Of a DNA stretch of 57,291 nucleotides, positions 41,427-50,683 are shown in pieces (position 1 is the first letter of the stretch; each line of letters starts with the position of its first letter). Source of the stretch: Ciceribacter sp. T2.26MG-112.2 (GTDB taxonomy: Bacteria; Pseudomonadota; Alphaproteobacteria; Rhizobiales; Rhizobiaceae). A program made the translations under genes and the position numbers. The stretch lies in contig NZ_UEYQ01000022.1 in NCBI RefSeq assembly GCF_900492205.1, positions 1 to 57,291 on the forward strand. Direction: 5' to 3'. The notes beneath the pieces were generated by a model. It saw nothing but the letters and a program-made list of their open reading frames with translations, ran no database searches and was not told where the DNA came from.

Positions 41427-42473
41427 ATGGAACTCGGGCTTTACACATTCGCGGATGTCGATCCGAACGCGGCAAACAAGGGCGCGGAGGCCAAGCGCCG
41501 CCTCGACGACCTGCTCGAGGAAATCCAGCTCGCCGACGAAGTGGGGCTCGATGTCTTCGGTCTCGGCGAACATCACCGGCCCGACTACATGGCCTCGTCG
41601 CCGGCGACCATCCTCGCCGCCGCCGCGGTGAAGACGAAGAACATCCGGCTGTCGAGCGCGGTGACCGTGCTCTCATCCGACGATCCGGTGCGGGTCTTCC
41701 AGCAATATGCGACGGTCGACCTGCTCTCCGACGGCCGGGTCGAGATCATGGCCGGACGCGGCTCGTTCATCGAGAGCTTTCCGCTGTTCGGCTACGATCT
41801 CGAGGACTACGACCTGCTGTTTGCCGAAAAGCTGCAATTGCTGATGGAGATCCGCGAGAACGAGGTGGTGACCTGGGAAGGCGAGACCCGCAAGCCGATC
41901 GCCGGGCGCGGCGTCTATCCGCGCCCGCTGCAGGATCCGCTGCCCTTATGGATCGCCATCGGCGGCACGCCGCAGTCGGCGGCCCGCGCCGGCTATCTGG
42001 GCCTGCCGCTGGCGCTTGCCATCATCGGCGGCGAGCCGCACCGCTTTGCCCCGCTGTTTGATCTCTACCGCGAGAGCGGTGCCAAGGCCGGCGTCGATCC
42101 AAAGGCGCTGAAGACCTCGATCAATGTGCACGGCTTCATCCACGATACCAATGAGAGCGCCGCCGACATCTTCTACGAGCCGCAGGCGGTCGTGATGAAC
42201 CGCATCGGCCGTGAGCGCGGCTGGGGACCGACCAACCGGGCGCATTTCGACGCGTCGCGCGGTCCGCGCGGTGCGCTTTTCGTCGGCGATCCGGAAACGG
42301 TGGCGGAAAAGATCGTCGCCAACCACAGGATCTTCGGCAATGACCGCTTTCTTTTGCAGATGGCGATCGGCCCGATGCCACATCGCGACATCATGCGCGG
42401 CATCGAGCTCTACGGCACAAAAGTCGCGCCGCTGGTCAGAAAGGCGTTGACCCCGTCGGAAGCGCGGGCGTAA
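41427..42473 (+). CDS. LLM-class flavin-dependent oxidoreductase
   Basis: A 348-residue luciferase-like TIM barrel. It starts [14 protein letters not shown], with [18 protein letters not shown] (about 38-55), [36 protein letters not shown] (about 100-116) and [15 protein letters not shown]. It binds F420 or FMN; in proteobacteria FMNH2 is likely. The substrate is unknown. ATG 41427 has AAGGAG nine bases upstream. It is divergent from bdhA and followed at 54 bases by a methionine aminopeptidase gene. Confidence 0.9.
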   Translation: MELGLYTFADVDPNAANKGAEAKRRLDDLLEEIQLADEVGLDVFGLGEHHRPDYMASSPATILAAAAVKTKNIRLSSAVTVLSSDDPVRVFQQYATVDLLSDGRVEIMAGRGSFIESFPLFGYDLEDYDLLFAEKLQLLMEIRENEVVTWEGETRKPIAGRGVYPRPLQDPLPLWIAIGGTPQSAARAGYLGLPLALAIIGGEPHRFAPLFDLYRESGAKAGVDPKALKTSINVHGFIHDTNESAADIFYEPQAVVMNRIGRERGWGPTNRAHFDASRGPRGALFVGDPETVAEKIVANHRIFGNDRFLLQMAIGPMPHRDIMRGIELYGTKVAPLVRKALTPSEARA

Positions 42474-42527
42474 GCACCCGCCATCCCAGAATGACAAAGA
42501 GCGGGTCTCAGGCCCGAAAGACGCACG

Positions 42528-43277
42528 ATGATTGTTTCCAGCGAAGACGACCTCAACGGCCTGAAGGATATCGGCCGGATCTGCGCAAGCGCGGTGAAGA
42601 TCATGGGGGCGGCGCTGGAGCCCGGCATCACCACCCGCGAACTCGACCAGATCGGCCGCAAGGTGCTGGAGGATGCGGGCGCCCAGTCGGCGCCGGAATT
42701 CTGCTATGAATTTCCCGGCGCCACCTGCATCAGCGTCAACGAGGAAATCGCCCACGGCATTCCCGGCGACCGCAAGATTTTGGCCGGCGACCTCGTCAAC
42801 ATCGACGTGTCGGGGGTCAAGAACGGCCTGTTCGGCGATACCGGCTCGTCCTTCATCGTGCCGCCGGCCAAACCGAAGCTTGAAAAGCTCCTGCGCGACG
42901 GCAAGCGGGCGTTGTGGGTCGGGCTGAACCAGGTGCGCACCGGCCAACCCATGGCCAATATCGGCAATGCCATCGGCACCTTCGCCAGGAAGAACCGCTA
43001 CACGCTGATCCAGAATCTGGCGAGTCACGGCATCGGCCATTCGCTGCACGAGGAGCCGAAGGAACTCTCCACCTGGCCGGATCCGGACGAGACGCGGATC
43101 ATGGAGGAAGGCCTGGTCTTCACCATCGAACCCTTCCTGTCGCTCGGCGGCCTGTGGGCCGAGGACGGCGACGATCCCTGGACGCTCTACAGCGACCCGA
43201 AGGCGCCGACCGTGCAGTTCGAGCACACCATCGTCGTCACCAAGAACGGCCCGATCATCCTGACGCTCGTCGACTGA
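42528..43277 (+). CDS. map: Type I methionine aminopeptidase
   Basis: A 249-residue pita-bread-fold metalloprotease removing N-terminal Met. The metal ligands are present: Asp in NIDVSGVKNGLFGDTGSSF (about 95 and 106), His in SHGIGHSLHEEP (about 169), Glu in FTIEPFL (about 203) and Glu in VQFEHTIVV (about 234). It is shorter than enzymes with an N-terminal zinc domain, so it is of type Ia form. It may be a second copy beside a chromosomal essential map; this cannot be told here. A terminator-like hairpin follows. Confidence 0.93.
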   Translation: MIVSSEDDLNGLKDIGRICASAVKIMGAALEPGITTRELDQIGRKVLEDAGAQSAPEFCYEFPGATCISVNEEIAHGIPGDRKILAGDLVNIDVSGVKNGLFGDTGSSFIVPPAKPKLEKLLRDGKRALWVGLNQVRTGQPMANIGNAIGTFARKNRYTLIQNLASHGIGHSLHEEPKELSTWPDPDETRIMEEGLVFTIEPFLSLGGLWAEDGDDPWTLYSDPKAPTVQFEHTIVVTKNGPIILTLVD

Positions 43278-43283
43278 GGCGAG

Positions 43284-43302
43284 GGGCGCCCGTCGGGCGC
43301 CC
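43284..43302. terminator. Hairpin between convergent map and small ORF
   Basis: A perfect eight-base-pair stem, GGGCGCCC (43284-43291) and GGGCGCCC (43295-43302) with a GTC loop, lies between two convergent genes. No strong T-run follows on either side, so it is a weak bidirectional terminator candidate. Confidence 0.5.
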
Positions 43303-43314
43303 GCTCTTGCCGTC

Positions 43315-43545
43315 TCAGACGGAGAAGGCGACGGCGACGCCCTTTTTCTTGAAGTAGGACTGCATGATCTTGCGGCCCTGGCGGTTAGACTGGGCAAGCT
43401 TGGCCGGCTCGAACACCGCTTCCTTGACGCCTTCGCGGGCCATGGCCGCCTTCAGCGCGGCGATGTGGCTGTCGATGTCCTCGTTGTCGTTGTTGATCGA
43501 GGTGTAGATGTTGTCGATGGCTTGGCTGAGGGTCAGGTCGCTCAT
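43315..43545 (-). CDS. Small hypothetical protein
   Basis: A 76-residue protein, MSDLTLSQAIDNIYTSIN at its start, then NNDNEDIDSHIAALKAAMAR, and a basic C-terminus QGRKIMQSYFKKKGVAVAF. It looks helical with no membrane segment. The reverse-strand sequence upstream of its ATG has CAAGGAGTGCCCC (AAGGAG eight bases off), supporting expression. I do not recognise the family. It is convergent with map and divergent from the MFS permease gene. Confidence 0.7.
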   Translation of the reverse strand: MSDLTLSQAIDNIYTSINNDNEDIDSHIAALKAAMAREGVKEAVFEPAKLAQSNRQGRKIMQSYFKKKGVAVAFSV

Positions 43546-43724
43546 GGGGCACTCCTTGGATTGGTTGACCTTCCACTAGCGATTTTTGCGGCCCGTTCAA
43601 GCGGGGGATTGTGAACCGGCTCCGGGCGATGCCTATCCGGGCAGGGAAACCCATCGCTCGCCGTTGCATCGGCGATCAGAATTTGTGGTTTGTCGGCGGT
43701 CTTGCGCGATGCAATAAAGCGCGC

Positions 43725-44894
43725 ATGACGACAGCTTCGACCGACCGCCGCCATCTTGTGTCCACCGCCCTTGCAGGGGCTCTTGCCATGGCGGCCGCCA
43801 TGGGGTTCGGGCGCTTTTCCTTCACCCCGATCCTGCCCGGCATGATCGCCGATCTGGGCCTGTCCTCGACCGAGGCCGGGGTGATCGCCGCGGCGAATTT
43901 TGCCGGTTATCTCTCAGGGGCGGTGGCCGGGGCCTATGGCTGGGCGGCCGGGCGCGAGCGGCTGATCGGACTTTCGGCGTTGCTTGCGACCGCCGTCCTT
44001 CTCGCCGGCATGGGCGTGACCCAATCGGTCGCCGCCTTCGTCGTGCTGCGATTCCTCGCCGGCGTCGCCAGCGCCTTTTCCATGATCTTCATCACCTCGA
44101 TCGTGCTTGGACATGCCGCGCGGGCCGGCAGCGAGGTGGTGCAGTCGGCGCATTTTTCCGGCGTCGGGCTTGGCATCGCTGCCTCGTCATTGATGGTGAT
44201 GCTGGTCGGGCTTTCCGGCTTCGGCTGGCGGGCCGACTGGCTGGTGGGCGCGGCGATCGCGTTTGGCATCTTCGTCGTCGTCGCGCGGCTCCTGCCGCGC
44301 TCGCCCTTCCATGCGGCCACGGTCCCGCGCGAGCCGCCGATCGTCTGGAGCCCGGCCGTGGTGCTGACGACGCTCTCCTACGGGCTGTTTGGCTTCGGCT
44401 ATGTGGTGACCGCGACCTTCATCGTCACCATGGCGCGGATGGGCAATGCGGGTCCGACGGTGGAATTCCTCACCTGGTTGGTCACCGGACTTGCGGCCGC
44501 AGCCTCGCTGTTTGCCTGGCGGCCGGTGATGCTCAGGATCGGGCTCGGCGGCGCCTATCTCGCCGGCCTGCTGATCGAGGCTATCGGGGTGCTCGCCTCC
44601 GTCGCGCTCCCGTCGCCGGCCGCGCCTCTGGTCGGCGGGGCGCTCTTGGGCGCAACTTTCATGATCATCACGGCCTATGGCTTGAGGCTCGGACGGGCGC
44701 TTTCGCCAGAAAGCCAGCGCCGGGCGCTCGCCTTCATGACGGCGGCCTTCGGCATCGGCCAGATCCTCGGGCCGCTGGTCGCCGGCTGGCTGGCCGAGCG
44801 TACCGGAAGCTTTTCGGCACCGAGCCTGGTGGCGGCGTTGGTGCTTCTGGCCTCGGCAGGGCTTATCCTGCCGGTGCTTCGGCGGCTGCCTTGA
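43725..44894 (+). CDS. MFS transporter (YbfB/YjiJ family)
   Basis: A 389-residue permease with about twelve hydrophobic helices. The start of the domain, MGFGRFSFTPILPGMIADLG (about residues 26-45), is characteristic of the YbfB/YjiJ subgroup, and AGYLSGAVAGA and FGIGQILGPLVAGWLAE fit MFS helices 2 and 11. The substrate is unknown. The ATG at 43725 has no good ribosome site (AATAAAGCGCGC upstream); the open frame to 43611 is not membrane-like. It may be monocistronic. Confidence 0.85.
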   Translation: MTTASTDRRHLVSTALAGALAMAAAMGFGRFSFTPILPGMIADLGLSSTEAGVIAAANFAGYLSGAVAGAYGWAAGRERLIGLSALLATAVLLAGMGVTQSVAAFVVLRFLAGVASAFSMIFITSIVLGHAARAGSEVVQSAHFSGVGLGIAASSLMVMLVGLSGFGWRADWLVGAAIAFGIFVVVARLLPRSPFHAATVPREPPIVWSPAVVLTTLSYGLFGFGYVVTATFIVTMARMGNAGPTVEFLTWLVTGLAAAASLFAWRPVMLRIGLGGAYLAGLLIEAIGVLASVALPSPAAPLVGGALLGATFMIITAYGLRLGRALSPESQRRALAFMTAAFGIGQILGPLVAGWLAERTGSFSAPSLVAALVLLASAGLILPVLRRLP

Positions 44895-45059
44895 AATGAC
44901 ATGGGTATCGCGGGACGGTGCGAAACTGTGAATTGGCGGCGGCCAAATTCGTCACATTCGGTTGATGGCATTGCTGGCCACTTTTTTCTGCCCTAGTTTC
45001 GCGCCAAAGACCGGGTTTCAAAGGCCCTTCCGTCCCCCGCCGAGAAAGCAGCTGTCCCC

Positions 45060-46322
45060 GTGTTCAAGTCATTCTTTCCGCAACCGCGCCTGTTTTTCAC
45101 CTCCGCGGCCCTCTGGTCGCTGGCCGCGATCCTCATATGGTATGGCGATGCCAGCGGCTGGGGCGCGCTGATCGGCCTGCCGCCGCTGGCGGAGGGCCAG
45201 GAGCCGCCGATCGGTGTCTCGGCCTTCTGGTCGGCGCCCTTCCTATGGTTCTACATCTATTATACGATCGTGGTGCTCATATTCAGTGCCGTCTGGTTCA
45301 TCGTCAGCCCGCATCGCTGGCAGATGTGGTCGGTGCTGGGCAGCGCGCTCATCATCTTCACCACCTATTTCTCGGTGCAGGTCTCGGTCGCCATCAATGC
45401 CTGGTACGGGCCGTTCTACGACATGATCCAGAAGGCGCTGTCGACGCCCGGATCGGTCACAGCGGCTCAGCTCTATATGGGCATGCTGGGCTTTGCCGGG
45501 ATCGCCTTCGTGGCAATCACCATCGGTGTCTTGAGCCGCTTCTTCGTCAGCCACTGGATCTTCCGCTGGCGCTGGGCGATGAACGAATATTACATGAGCT
45601 ACTGGCCGAAGCTGCGCTTCATCGAGGGTGCCTCGCAGCGCGTTCAGGAAGACACGATGCGGTTTTCCTCCACTGTCGAGGCGCTCGGCGTCAATCTGGT
45701 CAGTTCGGTGATGACGCTGATCGCCTTCCTGCCGGTTCTGTTCAAGCTCGGGGAGAACATCACCGAACTGCCGCTGATCGGCAGCATTCCGCATGCGCTG
45801 GTCTGGGCGGCGATCTTCTGGTCGGTGTTCGGTACCGTCTTTCTCGCTGCCGTCGGCATCAAACTGCCGGGGCTGGAATTTCGCAACCAGCGCGTCGAGG
45901 CGTCCTACCGCAAGGAATTGGTCTATGGCGAGGACGACCCGAACCGCGCCAAGCCGCTGACCGTCGCCGAACTGTTCGACAATGTCCGGCGCAATTATTT
46001 CCGCCTCTATTTCCACTACATGTATTTCAATGTCGCCCGCATCTTCTATCTCCAGGCCGACAACCTGTTCAGCCTGATCGTGCTGGTACCTTCCATTGTG
46101 GCGGGCAAGCTGACGCTCGGCCTGATGACGCAGATCAACAACGTCTTCGACCAGGTCCGCAGTTCGTTCCAGTACCTCGTCAATTCCTGGACGACCATCG
46201 TCGAACTGCTGTCGATCTACAAGCGCCTGCGCGCCTTCGAGGCGGCGATCGACAATGAGCCGCTGCCGGAGATCGACCAGGAATATCTCGCCAAGCGTGG
46301 CGAGGTCCTCGGTACGGATTGA
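45060..46322 (+). CDS. bacA: BacA/SbmA-type peptide transporter
   Basis: A 420-residue inner-membrane protein with about seven to eight membrane helices and no nucleotide-binding domain, as expected for proton-driven SbmA/BacA importers. Typical segments are [17 protein letters not shown] (4-20), [16 protein letters not shown] (about 112-127), [20 protein letters not shown] (about 171-190), [14 protein letters not shown] and [14 protein letters not shown]. BacA imports antimicrobial peptides and is needed for lipid A long-chain acylation and, in S. meliloti, for survival in nodules. The start is GTG 45060; no in-frame ATG fits. A good terminator follows. Confidence 0.93.
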   Translation: MFKSFFPQPRLFFTSAALWSLAAILIWYGDASGWGALIGLPPLAEGQEPPIGVSAFWSAPFLWFYIYYTIVVLIFSAVWFIVSPHRWQMWSVLGSALIIFTTYFSVQVSVAINAWYGPFYDMIQKALSTPGSVTAAQLYMGMLGFAGIAFVAITIGVLSRFFVSHWIFRWRWAMNEYYMSYWPKLRFIEGASQRVQEDTMRFSSTVEALGVNLVSSVMTLIAFLPVLFKLGENITELPLIGSIPHALVWAAIFWSVFGTVFLAAVGIKLPGLEFRNQRVEASYRKELVYGEDDPNRAKPLTVAELFDNVRRNYFRLYFHYMYFNVARIFYLQADNLFSLIVLVPSIVAGKLTLGLMTQINNVFDQVRSSFQYLVNSWTTIVELLSIYKRLRAFEAAIDNEPLPEIDQEYLAKRGEVLGTD

Positions 46323-46353
46323 GCCGAGACGCCAGAAAAGGCATGCGCCTTTG

Positions 46354-46382
46354 ACCGCGCCGGAGCGATCCGGCGCGGTTTT
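46354..46382 (+). terminator. Intrinsic terminator of bacA
   Basis: A ten-base-pair stem ACCGCGCCGG (46354-46363) with CCGGCGCGGT (46370-46379), six-base loop, then TTT to 46382. It lies 32 bases after the bacA stop. Confidence 0.85.
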
Positions 46383-46704
46383 GCATTTGGGGAGGAGGGC
46401 AGGCGGGGTGGATATTGGGGATTGGTATCAGGCTTTCCGCCTGCCCCGATCGCGCCGGCTGCCTTCGGGTCTTGCGGGGATCATCGTTGTTTCCGCCAAA
46501 ACCCTGCCGCCACGACCGTCATCGGCACCGCGCCTCGAGGAGGTGGGAATTCCGGTTCGCGACCCGGTGTCCCGTCCGATGACCCTTGCAGGATAAGGCG
46601 GATCGCGGCGCGCGGGGAAAACCGCAGCGGCGGTTTTTGCCCATGTGGCTGATCGCACGCGTCAATTTCTGGTGGGGGTGGGAAAATCTTCCCCGCCGGA
46701 AGAA
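46383..46704. other. Intergenic stretch between bacA and the polysaccharide deacetylase gene
   Basis: The 322 bases after the bacA terminator contain short open frames only, none with a ribosome site or recognisable protein. No repeat of the RIME type, tRNA or clear promoter was recognised. It is convergent space, so only 3' regions are expected. Confidence 0.5.
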
Positions 46705-47700
46705 TCAGGAGGGTGTCTTTACCGGTCGTTCGGCCAGAAGGTCGATCGCCTCGGAGTAGCTGACGCAGGCGACGTCGGCGCGGTGGCAGACGTCGGTCAC
46801 CAGCCGCTCCATCGCCCGCCAGTAGGCGCCGGCGTTCATCTCGACGAAATGAAAGCCCAGTTGCAGCGGAATGCGCTCGCCCTCGTACTCTTTGTCGAAG
46901 GCCGCCTTGAAGGCCGCGTAGCTGCGCGCCTCGAATTCCTGTGATTGCGAGGGATTGTCCATGCCGGCGGAATGGCGGACGAAGAGATTGTAGTCCATGC
47001 CGATGATGTTGCGGTTCTGCGGGCCTTCGGGAATGAGCGGCAGACCGAAGCGGAGGAGCGCTCCGTCCTCGTCCGGCAACATCGCCCCCTTGGTGACGAG
47101 GCTCGCATCATAGGCAAAGCCGAAGTCCTTCTCCGCCGCAGCGAGGCTGTCCGGCGCCGACAGATAGGGGGCGCGGAATCCGCGAATGCCGGTGCGGGCA
47201 AAGGTCGCCCAGCCGTCAGGCTCGCGGTCGGCCAGACCGTTCGCCTTCCAGGCATTGGTGACGATGTCGCGGAAGGTCTGGAATTCGGATAGCCAGTCGG
47301 CCTTCGACCAGTCCTTGCCGTCGAAATGGCCGCAAGCATGGTTGGCGATCTCGTGGCCTTCCTGGCGTGCGGCCCAGATGTGGTCGAGGCGGACGGCGAC
47401 ATCCTCCACCGTCGGGGCAAAGCCGATATTCGACCGGCCGGCCTTCATGCCCGGCGCCCTGTATCCCTTGGCCTTTTCGCGCGGGATCAGCGTGGTGCAG
47501 GAGAGGAAATAGGTGAAATGGGCGCCGGTGCGGCGGGCGATGTCGCGGCTCTTGGCCCAGAGCGCATTGTCATGTGCGCCGTCGAAGGAGATCAGCAGCA
47601 GCTGTTTCGGCCGGGCCGGTTCCGGCATGGCTGACGGTTCGGCAAGCGCCGGCGGGGCGAGGAGAAGGGCGAGACAAAGAGCGGCAAGGGAACGCGACAT
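46705..47700 (-). CDS. Exported polysaccharide deacetylase (CE4 family)
   Basis: A 331-residue protein with a Sec signal peptide (SRSLAALCLALLLAPPALA, residues 2-20). The NodB-like domain has the catalytic/metal Asp region LISFDGAHDNALW (about 36-48), metal His pair in HEIANHACGHFDG (about 114-126), FRAPYLSAP (about 175) and a late LGFHFVEMNAGAYWRAM. It would remove acetyl groups from a periplasmic or surface glycan; peptidoglycan, exopolysaccharide and chitin-like chains are all possible. The start at 47700 is chosen for the signal peptide; the frame is open far upstream without sense. Confidence 0.85.
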   Translation of the reverse strand: MSRSLAALCLALLLAPPALAEPSAMPEPARPKQLLLISFDGAHDNALWAKSRDIARRTGAHFTYFLSCTTLIPREKAKGYRAPGMKAGRSNIGFAPTVEDVAVRLDHIWAARQEGHEIANHACGHFDGKDWSKADWLSEFQTFRDIVTNAWKANGLADREPDGWATFARTGIRGFRAPYLSAPDSLAAAEKDFGFAYDASLVTKGAMLPDEDGALLRFGLPLIPEGPQNRNIIGMDYNLFVRHSAGMDNPSQSQEFEARSYAAFKAAFDKEYEGERIPLQLGFHFVEMNAGAYWRAMERLVTDVCHRADVACVSYSEAIDLLAERPVKTPS

Positions 47701-47829
47701 CGGAAAAACCTGGAAAAAATCAAGAGGGGTTCCTGTCAGCCAAATGCGGCGAAGCTTTGAACAGGCTGGAATTTCCCGTCCGGGACCTTTATGCCATGGA
47801 GACGAAAGTTCAATTTTGGGGTTCCATCG

Positions 47830-48408
47830 ATGACCATCCTGATCCTCGGGATCATTCTCTTTATCGGCACGCACATGATCCGTATCGTGGCGCCCGGTTT
47901 CCGTTACGCCATGGTGCAGAAGTTCGGTGAAAACGGCTGGAAGGCCGTGCATGGCCTGGCCAGCCTCGTTTCGCTCGTCGTGCTGGTTCTCGGCTGGCAG
48001 CAGGCGCCGGTCGTCGACATGTGGTTTCCACCGAAGGGCATGACCCACCTGACCCTGACGCTGATGCTGTTCGCCATGATCTGTCTGGTCGCGGGCCTGC
48101 TTCCGGCCGGCCATATCGCCACCAAGGCCAAGCATCCGATGGTGCTGTCGGTGAAGATCTGGGCGCTCGCCCATCTTCTCTCCAACGGCGATCTGGCTTC
48201 CGTTCTGCTGTTCGGTTCCTTCCTTGCCTGGGGCGTGATTACCCGCATCTCGCTGAAGCGCCGCCAGCGCGCCGGCGAAGTGACCCTTCGCCCGTTCGTT
48301 TCGGCCAAGTGGGACCTCGCGGCCGTCGTCGTCGGCCTGGCGGTTTACGGCCTGTTCGTCTGGAAGCTGCACGCGCTTCTGTTCGGCGTCGCGCCCTTGC
48401 CCATGTAG
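47830..48408 (+). CDS. nnrU: NnrU-family membrane protein
   Basis: A 192-residue protein with about five to six hydrophobic helices: TILILGIILFIGTHMIRIVA (2-21), HGLASLVSLVVLVLGW, LTLMLFAMICLVAGLL and LAAVVVGLAVYGLFVW. HPMVLSVKIWALAHLLSNGD (about 97-116) is the NnrU family core, which is also shared with the isoprenoid-modifying MDR-like group. NnrU was first seen beside nitrite/nitric-oxide reductase genes, but none is present here, so a general membrane enzyme role is as likely. ATG 47830 begins the first helix. Confidence 0.88.
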   Translation: MTILILGIILFIGTHMIRIVAPGFRYAMVQKFGENGWKAVHGLASLVSLVVLVLGWQQAPVVDMWFPPKGMTHLTLTLMLFAMICLVAGLLPAGHIATKAKHPMVLSVKIWALAHLLSNGDLASVLLFGSFLAWGVITRISLKRRQRAGEVTLRPFVSAKWDLAAVVVGLAVYGLFVWKLHALLFGVAPLPM

Positions 48409-48440
48409 GGCATCGCATCCGACAACCGGCCTTCCTGCCG

Positions 48441-48464
48441 TTTTCCGCTTACAAGAGCGGAAAA
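48441..48464. terminator. Hairpin between nnrU and the TPR gene
   Basis: A perfect nine-base-pair inverted repeat TTTTCCGCT (48441-48449) and AGCGGAAAA (48456-48464) with a TACAAG loop. It lies 33 bases after nnrU. The stem has only moderate GC and no T-run after it on the plus strand, so it could be a terminator or an operator. Confidence 0.45.
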
Positions 48465-48527
48465 ATCGGTTAGAAGGCCGCTCACGCATCCCATTGCATC
48501 GAAAGGCCGGCCGGTCCGGAAGCATTC

Positions 48528-49199
48528 ATGGTTGACAACAACGACAGCTTTATCCGCGAAGTGAACGAGGAACTGCGCTCCGACCAGTTCCGCAGCGCGT
48601 GGAAGAATTACGGCCGGTTCGTCATCGCCCTTGCCGTGCTGATCGTCGTCGGCACCGCCGGCTATCGCGGCTATGAATACTGGCACGAGAGCCAGTCGTC
48701 GGATGCCGGCGACAAGTTCCTGGCCGCCCTGACACTGGCCAATGAAGGCAAGGCAGACGAGGCGCAGGCAGCACTTGCGGCGCTGGAAACCGATGGTTAC
48801 GGCGCCTATGCGGTGCTGGCGCGCATGCGCTCGGCCACCGTCGAGGCGGAAAAGGGCGATGCGTCCGGTGCCATCAAGGCTTTTTCCGAGATCGGCAAGG
48901 ACAGCTCCGTTCCGGTCGTCATCCGTGACGTCGCCCGCATGCGCGCGGCCTGGCTGCTGATCGACGCCGGCACTTATGAACAGGTCTCGGCGGAAGTCGA
49001 GGCCATGGCGACACCGCGCGACGCGCTGCGTCATTCGGCGCGCGAAGCGCTTGGTCTTGCGGCCTACAAGGCCGGAGACATGACCAAGGCGCGCGAGTGG
49101 TTCACGCAGATCACCGAGGACACCGAAGCGCCGCGCAATGTCGCCAGCCGGGCGCAGATGATGCTCGACACCATCAAGGCTTCCGGCAAGGCGCCGTAA
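48528..49199 (+). CDS. Membrane-anchored tetratricopeptide protein (YfgM-like) upstream of der
   Basis: A 223-residue protein with a cytosolic N-terminus ([16 protein letters not shown]), one membrane helix ([18 protein letters not shown], about 28-45) and a periplasmic TPR-like helical region (for example [21 protein letters not shown] repeats, about 180-200). This is the YfgM/TPR_21 layout. In E. coli yfgM, bamB and der are adjacent; here der follows after 38 bases without bamB. YfgM links the Sec translocon to periplasmic chaperones; the same role here is inferred. Confidence 0.88.
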   Translation: MVDNNDSFIREVNEELRSDQFRSAWKNYGRFVIALAVLIVVGTAGYRGYEYWHESQSSDAGDKFLAALTLANEGKADEAQAALAALETDGYGAYAVLARMRSATVEAEKGDASGAIKAFSEIGKDSSVPVVIRDVARMRAAWLLIDAGTYEQVSAEVEAMATPRDALRHSAREALGLAAYKAGDMTKAREWFTQITEDTEAPRNVASRAQMMLDTIKASGKAP

Positions 49200-49237
49200 G
49201 CCGACAAGGCGGAAACGCCGGAAGGACACGACCAGTC

Positions 49238-50665
49238 ATGAGTTTTACCGTCGCCATCGTCGGGCGCCCGAATGTCGGCAAGTCGACCTTGTTCAACCGT
49301 CTGGTGGGCAAGAAGCTGGCGCTTGTCGACGACACGCCGGGCGTCACGCGCGACCGTCGCCCGGGCGACGCCAAGTTGATCGACCTTCGCTTCACCATCA
49401 TCGACACCGCCGGTCTCGAAGAGACCGGGCCGGACACGCTCGAGGGCCGCATGCGCGCCCAGACCGAGGCGGCGATCGACGAGGCCGATCTGACCTTGTT
49501 CGTCGTCGATGCCAAGGCTGGTTTGACCCCGCTCGACAAAACCTTCGGCGAACTGCTGCGCCGCAGCGGCAAGCCGGTGGTGTTGGTCGCCAACAAGTCC
49601 GAAGCCAAGGGCTCCGACGGCGGTTTCTACGACGCCTTCACGCTCGGCCTTGGCGAGCCGGTGCCGGTTTCGGCCGAACATGGCCAGGGCATGATCGACC
49701 TGCGCGATGCGATCGTGGCAGCGATCGGCGAGGAAACGGCCTTCCCGGAAGAGGTCGACGAAGCGGAAACCAATGTTCGCGTTTCGGCCGACGAAGTCGG
49801 CGACGAGGCCGGCGAGGACATCGAACCGGAATATGACGAGACCAAGCCGCTGCGGGTCGCCATCGTCGGGCGTCCGAATGCCGGCAAGTCGACGCTCATC
49901 AACCGCTTCCTCGGCGAGGACCGTCTTCTGACCGGGCCCGAGGCCGGCATTACCCGCGACAGCATTTCGGTCGAATGGGACTGGCGCGGTCGCACAATCA
50001 AAATGTTCGACACCGCCGGCATGCGCCGCAAGGCTCGCGTGCAGGAGAAGCTGGAAAAGCTCTCCGTCGCCGATGCGCTGCGCGCCATCCGCTTTGCCGA
50101 AACCGTCGTCATCGTCTTCGACGCGACCATCCCCTTTGAGAAGCAGGACCTGCAGATCGTCGACCTGGTGCTGCGCGAAGGCCGCGCCGCGGTACTGGCC
50201 TTCAACAAGTGGGACCTCGTCGAGGACCCGCAGGCGGTGCTGGCCGAACTGCGGGAAAAGACCGAGCGGCTTCTGCCGCAGGCGCGCGGCATCCGCGCCG
50301 TGCCGATCTCCGGCCAGACGGGCTACGGGCTCGACAAGCTGATGCAGTCGATCATCGATACCGACCGCACCTGGAACAAGCGTATCTCGACCGCCAAGCT
50401 CAACCGCTGGCTCGAACATACGCAGGTCCAGCATCCGCCACCGGCCGTTTCGGGCCGGCGCATCAAGCTGAAATACATGACCCAGGTGAAGGCGCGCCCG
50501 CCGGCCTTCATGATTTCCTGCACCCGCGCCGATGCGCTGCCGGAAAGCTATGTGCGCTATCTGACCAACGGGTTGCGCGCCGATTTCCAGATGCCGGGCG
50601 TGCCGATCCGCATCCATTTCAAGGCGGCGGAGAACCCGTTCGAGAACCGCAAGAAGAAGCGCTGA
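49238..50665 (+). CDS. der: Ribosome biogenesis GTPase Der (EngA)
   Basis: A 475-residue double GTPase. G-domain 1 has [18 protein letters not shown] (4-21), DTAG (about 56) and NKSE (about 118); G-domain 2 has [18 protein letters not shown] (about 206-223), DTAGMRRK (about 257) and FNKWD (about 322). An acidic linker ([16 protein letters not shown]) joins them, and the C-terminal KH-like domain ends with PFENRKKKR. Der is essential for 50S subunit maturation. In S. meliloti it lies on pSymB and, with tRNA-Arg(CCG), makes that replicon indispensable. It is co-directional with the TPR gene. Confidence 0.98.
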   Translation: MSFTVAIVGRPNVGKSTLFNRLVGKKLALVDDTPGVTRDRRPGDAKLIDLRFTIIDTAGLEETGPDTLEGRMRAQTEAAIDEADLTLFVVDAKAGLTPLDKTFGELLRRSGKPVVLVANKSEAKGSDGGFYDAFTLGLGEPVPVSAEHGQGMIDLRDAIVAAIGEETAFPEEVDEAETNVRVSADEVGDEAGEDIEPEYDETKPLRVAIVGRPNAGKSTLINRFLGEDRLLTGPEAGITRDSISVEWDWRGRTIKMFDTAGMRRKARVQEKLEKLSVADALRAIRFAETVVIVFDATIPFEKQDLQIVDLVLREGRAAVLAFNKWDLVEDPQAVLAELREKTERLLPQARGIRAVPISGQTGYGLDKLMQSIIDTDRTWNKRISTAKLNRWLEHTQVQHPPPAVSGRRIKLKYMTQVKARPPAFMISCTRADALPESYVRYLTNGLRADFQMPGVPIRIHFKAAENPFENRKKKR

Positions 50666-50683
50666 CGGGCAGGGGCCGCGTCG

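Noticed and set aside
42528..43277. Possible creatinase/prolidase instead of methionine aminopeptidase
   Set aside because: Length and the GHSLHEEP and FTIEPFL motifs fit type I methionine aminopeptidase; there is no N-terminal creatinase domain.
47830..48408. Denitrification gene cluster suggested by nnrU
   Set aside because: No nir, nor or related regulator genes lie nearby, so the family name alone does not indicate denitrification.
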